Positions 59,633 through 64,000 of a DNA stretch of 64,000 bases are shown here, piece by piece. The notes beneath the pieces were generated by a model. The model worked only from the letters and a program-made list of their open reading frames with translations, ran no database searches and was not told the origin of the DNA. Position numbers and translations under genes: made by a program. Source of the stretch: Turritopsis dohrnii (taxonomy: Eukaryota > Cnidaria > Hydrozoa > Anthoathecata > Oceaniidae); NCBI GenBank assembly GCA_027922465.2, contig BQMF02000052.1:434001-498000 (forward strand). Direction: 5' to 3'. Positions within the stretch are counted from its first letter, which is position 1; each line of letters begins with the position of its first letter.

Positions 59633-60380
59633 ACATTTTGGGACATTGAGGCATACTGGTAGTTCTGTTATGGTTGTATATAATTGTGAAGTGATTCGGA
59701 TGTTCATAGAAGATGAAGACATCGAGTGCTGAGTCAGCTGTAATTGACGTGGTCACACTTGAGTGATTATAAAGTAATCGGAATTAAGAGCGATTTGTGT
59801 TTGGAGAATTTCAGTTTGTTCTGGGACGTGTGCCCAAGACACCATCATATACTTGGATCGAGATGATTCATCATGTTTCGTACAATTCTGTTAGTTTTCA
59901 CTATATTGAATCCACTACTCGTGATTGATTGATTGATGATTGAACTGAACAAAAAACAAAATTCAATCAAGAAGGATCAGCGATCTGTGTCTTTATGGCA
60001 ACTGTTTGTTGATGTTATCTAGCTGAGGGTCTTGGGAATATCGGTGAAACCACTTTACAGTGGTCAAAACAATCTTGTAGCTATCCTGCATTCGGATGTT
60101 GGAAATATCAGTGAAACTACCTTACTGTGGGTGTTAGAACTATCAATTGACACAGCCTCGCATTGGCACAGCCTCGCATTGATTGATATAGAAAACCTCT
60201 GAATTGACGACCTCACGTATATTTTGTCAGAAATTATTATTTGTATGAGAAGAAGGGTTTATACTGAAGTAAAGAAACTTTTATCTTGATTAAGCCGAAA
60301 TCGTCGGTACCGTAATTTTTGTTTTATCATGACTTATTCCTAATTTTTTCTAATGGGATAATAGGAGTTTGGTTGTACGA

Positions 60381-60470
60381 AACCGGTGAGTGAAATCGTC
60401 AAAGTCACTGCGATGGAGAGCATCATTATTGAAATAGTGTGTATATTTCTATAGAAATGCACCTCTTCGC
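60381..60470. mobile_element. ~115-bp dispersed MITE, copy 4
   Basis: Same orientation as copy 3 (GAAATCGTCAAAGTCACTGCG, GAGAGCATCATTATTGAAATAG, TATTTCTATAGAAATGCACC). Ends degraded. Confidence 0.65.
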
Positions 60471-62934
60471 GTTGTGTTGGGTGCGATCGCACCGCCCTCG
60501 GATTCAGGTTGCGCTTTTTTTCTTACCAAGCAATTTTCATGCGATATTCTTTTTACCAAATTCATGTAAATCATATATTTCTTTTCAACAAAATTGCATA
60601 AATTAGCTTTGTACATTTGTTGCTATGGTATGAAGTGTGCTGTTGCTTCTTTACGAGTGCATGTTCTAAGCCTAAATATGTGATAAACGCACCTGCCCTT
60701 AGTTTAACTCAGTTACGTCACTAGTCAATGTCACCTCGTCCCAGACCTACACGGTTTTCTTTATAGGCAACTAAGGTCAGACAGTAGTAATGTTGCTTAA
60801 AAAATGTACACTTCTTATAGTAATGTTGCTTAATTTGTTGCTAAGTATTAATCGATAATACATTATGTCCCATCTTGAAAACCTTTTTGTACGTTTTAGT
60901 TGTTTAATTAAAGCATAGAAGTACGAAAAGAGATTTCGTATTTCTATGATTAAAGTATCTAAGTATAAAGTCTAGGACATTCAAATCATTACATAGAGCG
61001 CACAACCTAGTATAACAATTTAAGAAATGCACTGCCAGCTATCTTTGTGTTGCATCATTTCAAAATTGCGTGTTGCTAATTTATCTAAGATTCTTGTATA
61101 GTCCTTGTACTTAACTTTTTGAGAAAATTTGTTTGTGTTGTTTATAAACTTGTAAAAAAGAATGGGTACTTTTTATTGTTTTTATAAGGGATTCTTATTG
61201 TGCTGACATCAGCACAATGGAACCCTCATCTATTTATGATAACAGTTCATTAGCGATCACACTGTGGAGATTTGGGACTAGTGAGAGTTCCTGGGTTCGA
61301 GATTACCAACATTCTAAAAAGTTTGTATTGATCCTACTGATGCGGGATATAAATAAAAGGATAACTGGCCTGTCAAACCGAATGGATTCGTATTTTCTCG
61401 ATATAAAGTTTTAATCGGATGGACTTAAGAAATAGTAGGATAACAGACATGCTTTAAACTGGATGATTGAGACAAAAGTGATTAAACTAAATGCATAGGG
61501 AGTAGGGTGAAGATAACTACTATCTATTTATCACCACGCAATGGAAATTTCAAGGTTTTGTCATTATAATGAGATATGTTATGATTAGTTAAAATCAGAA
61601 AATATTGCAATTGGCAATAAAAAATCTTATCTTCACATCTTCGTTTTTTATAAAGAGGGTAATGTTGTGATGTACCAAACAAAATGCGATGGAAATTTTC
61701 AAGAAATGTGAAATGTTCCCTCACGCCATTGCAGTCCTTCTCGACATCTTATTTCTGTATTGAACCTTCCCTATTTAGTAAGAGAGGGCTTTACAGAGGT
61801 CGTCCAACGCGAGAGAATTACAGGAAAACGTCAAGGAATCTCGGATTTCTCACTGAAAGTAGTGTTTGGAAAATTTGCTTTGGTGTAAATGTTTGTGGTT
61901 ATTTTGTTTTTAATCCTTCCAAAGACGTGTACAGACGTGTGATTTGGTTGGTATGATTTTCTTTTGTCTTAGAGATTTTACTTACAACAGTGGTGTGACA
62001 TTAAAATTCGAAATTTTATTATGAAATGTCTACACATTGTCTTCCACATATCAAAAAGAAAAGAATGCTTACTCCAAAGAGCGTAAGCTTTGTACGTGTA
62101 TTTTTAAAAATATGCATATCGACATTCCATAAATTTACGCCAAAATCTTATCTATCTGTTGTAAAACTTTCGACTCTAATACCGATGTTATCAACAAATC
62201 ATTTAGGAGAAAATGACGCCACAAAAATCTTTTTCTTTATCTCTATTTATAGTCAAAACGTTTTCGTTATTAATTGGTCTGAACTTTAGATCTGTTTCTA
62301 CAATTAATTTAACTTTTTTTCTAATACGTTCTTTCGATGTTTCTTCGAGATTTAACAAGATTCCGACAAGCTCGTGTGTAAGTAAGAATGCATGTTTATA
62401 CGTAAAACGAACGGCTAATTTTCTTCTTACACAATCCTAGCGTTTCTTTTAAACATTTTGACAAACGTTAGGCAAATGTTTGTCAGGGAGTATTTAATCT
62501 TCCATGGAGGTTCTTTAGTTCTTGTCTTATTGTTTGCTTTAACGATCAATAAATTTTAAGAAAAATTCACTCTCTCATTGACGAGAAGAGGAGAGAAAGA
62601 TCATGGGATTGTGCTTTGATTTTGGTACGTTCATTGTCGTTTCCCAAAGATATCAATGGTTAGTTAAACATCGTAAAATTTCTATGGAGGCTGTATAATG
62701 TTCCTAGTAATGACTTGAGCTAATTTATTCGAACATTTTTCGAACAGTTGTTTGAAAGTGTACCATCGCTACATAACAAAACATTGATCATAAAAGTTTC
62801 AACATCGATAAAATGTTTTGTATAATCCTGTCTTATCCAACGACAAACAAGAACTTCATACAAAATAACTTCGCACAAATAACTCAGCAATTAAGGTTAT
62901 CAACTAAATAGACTTAAAACTAGTCCGATCACTT

Positions 62935-63050
62935 CCCACTGGGCAATTTGTTAAAAAAGTCAATAAGGAATGCAATTCTATAGGAATATACATACTATTT
63001 TAATAAAAATGCTCTTCATCGTGGTGACTTTGATGGTTTTGCCCACAGGG
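62935..63050. mobile_element. ~115-bp dispersed MITE, copy 5, with clear ends
   Basis: The ends CCCACTGGGCAA and TTGCCCACAGGG form an inverted pair of about 12 bp with one mismatch. It has the internal blocks of the family (AATTCTATAGGAATATACA, TTTAATAAAAATGCTCTTC, GGTGACTTTGATG). This copy defines the family limits best. Confidence 0.75.
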
Positions 63051-63714
63051 GTCTCATAAGTCTATTAAGAGGTCTTATACTCGAGTTTTATCACGACTTG
63101 AATGATGATAGGATAAAGAAACAGCTCTTATCGGTTTTGAAATCCTTATGATCATACACGGGTTTTTTTATAAGAAACTTAGTGAAGGGTCTAGTTGTTA
63201 AAGTTTCTTAATTTTGATCTAAATTTCAATCTTTTTAGTTCTAAAAGTTTCTTATTCGGTTTCTGATGTTCTTTTGTTCAAAATGTATTATATCCAATGA
63301 ATGATAGTTTTAAATATCTCTTAATTTATAAGGCATAACTGAAATAAAAAATACCGTATTTCGCGCTCCAAATGTTAAAATTTCGAATTATAACATTTGG
63401 AACTAATTTGTGTCCCTGTAATGTAATAGCTTCGTTTAGATAGAAGTTTTCCTTTCAAAACGATTTCCTCAAATAAAAAGTCAAATATGGAAAAAGTTTC
63501 TTATTAAAAAAATAGTCATAACAATGTAAAACTTTCTTAATTTTTTGAGATTCTCTACATGTAGGTTTCTTATAAACTGTTGGGTTTTTTTTATTGTGTT
63601 ATGCCCCACTTTGTAATTTCTGCCTGCCCCACTTTGTAATTTCCTGTCCTTTTTTCTTACTAAATAAGATGTTTTTTACCAAAACTTTATTTATAAAAGG
63701 TTTATAAGAACTAT

Positions 63715-64000
63715 CAAAGAACTTCACTAAATTGGGCAATTCGGCCCAAATTTGACTAAGTTCTCCAAACTTCACAAAATTTGCACAAAAAACAATTAGA
63801 AGGTATTGATTTCGAACTTGGAAGTGATTTTTCAGGTTTCAACAAACTTGGCAATTCGGGCCAATTTTGGACCAATTTTTGAAATTTCTCAAATTTCCAT
63901 AAAAAATTGCACAGATCACCGTTGAAAGGCGCTTCTTTCGAATTCGACAATTATTTTGTCAGATTTGACCAAAATTGGGGAATTTGGCAGTGTTGTCTTT
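63715..64000. repeat. ~120-bp degenerate tandem repeat, running off the window end
   Basis: AATTGGGCAATTCGGCCCAAATTTG at 63727, AACTTGGCAATTCGGGCCAATTTTG at about 63846 and AAATTGGGGAATTTGGCAG at about 63971 start successive diverged units, with TTTCGAATTC/TTGCAC blocks between them. The array continues beyond the end. Confidence 0.6.

Larger units (their letters stand above)
59633..63700. other. intergenic downstream of HEATR3, no gene seen
   Basis: It holds the HEATR3 3' end, two copies of the ~115-bp MITE (60381-60470, 62935-63050), a short GTGCGATCGCACC palindrome (about 60481) and a duplicated TGCCCCACTTTGTAATTTC (63601-63642). The small frames have no protein features. Confidence 0.5.

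Noticed and set aside
1..64000. CRISPR arrays, bacterial operons, riboswitches or rRNA
   Set aside because: The repeats are transposon or minisatellite types and the genes are spliced eukaryotic genes; no such prokaryotic features or rRNA were seen.

Overview
This is a eukaryotic (animal) nuclear window, AT-rich and full of transposable elements. The organism cannot be named from the sequence. Two intron-rich conserved genes (DDX1-like and HEATR3-like), an intronless class A GPCR and the mix of Helitron, Harbinger, CACTA, hAT, mariner/pogo-like, LINE and tRNA-SINE elements fit an invertebrate metazoan. A cnidarian-like genome is my best guess, by inference only.

Layout. 1-7.3 kb is repeat-rich: a 51-bp minisatellite, a ~0.95-kb inverted duplication, a TA-flanked MITE and a tRNA-derived SINE. 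7.3-9.5 kb holds a Harbinger-type MITE next to a TIR element that contains a 5'-truncated, frameshifted LINE. 9.8-10.8 kb is a one-exon class A GPCR on the minus strand. 11.6-14.0 kb holds two MITEs and a broken Harbinger transposase. 14.6-26.2 kb, all minus strand, is a large Helitron-like element. It has a Rep/helicase ORF of over 2,100 residues with an N-terminal C76-like cysteine protease domain and a C-terminal endonuclease domain, plus a separate four-exon RPA-like gene. A second, small canonical Helitron (TC...hairpin...CTAG) sits inside the endonuclease part.

29.3-40.9 kb, minus strand, is a complete DDX1 homologue in 27 exons. I joined these by splice sites and reading phase to 719 residues. 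41.2-45.3 kb, about 330 bp upstream of its start codon, is a three-level nest: a hAT-like element inside a CACTA element inside a Harbinger-like element, each defined by terminal repeats and target duplications. 47.2-49.5 kb is another TIR element. 50.4-59.6 kb, plus strand, is a complete HEATR3 (SYO1-like) homologue in 16 exons, 611 residues, divergent from DDX1. Its introns hold several MITEs, and two of its splice sites lie in tandem duplications. 59.6-64.0 kb has only dispersed repeats.

Biology. DDX1 (RNA helicase with SPRY insertion; tRNA ligase complex and RNA/DNA repair roles) and HEATR3 (import and assembly of RPL5/RPL11 with 5S rRNA) are housekeeping genes. Nothing in the sequence links them apart from divergent placement. 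The Helitron genes form one functional set: HUH nuclease plus helicase for rolling-circle transposition, ssDNA binding by the RPA-like protein, and an accessory endonuclease and protease.

All exon borders come from reading splice signals and phase by eye. No alignment or database search was run.
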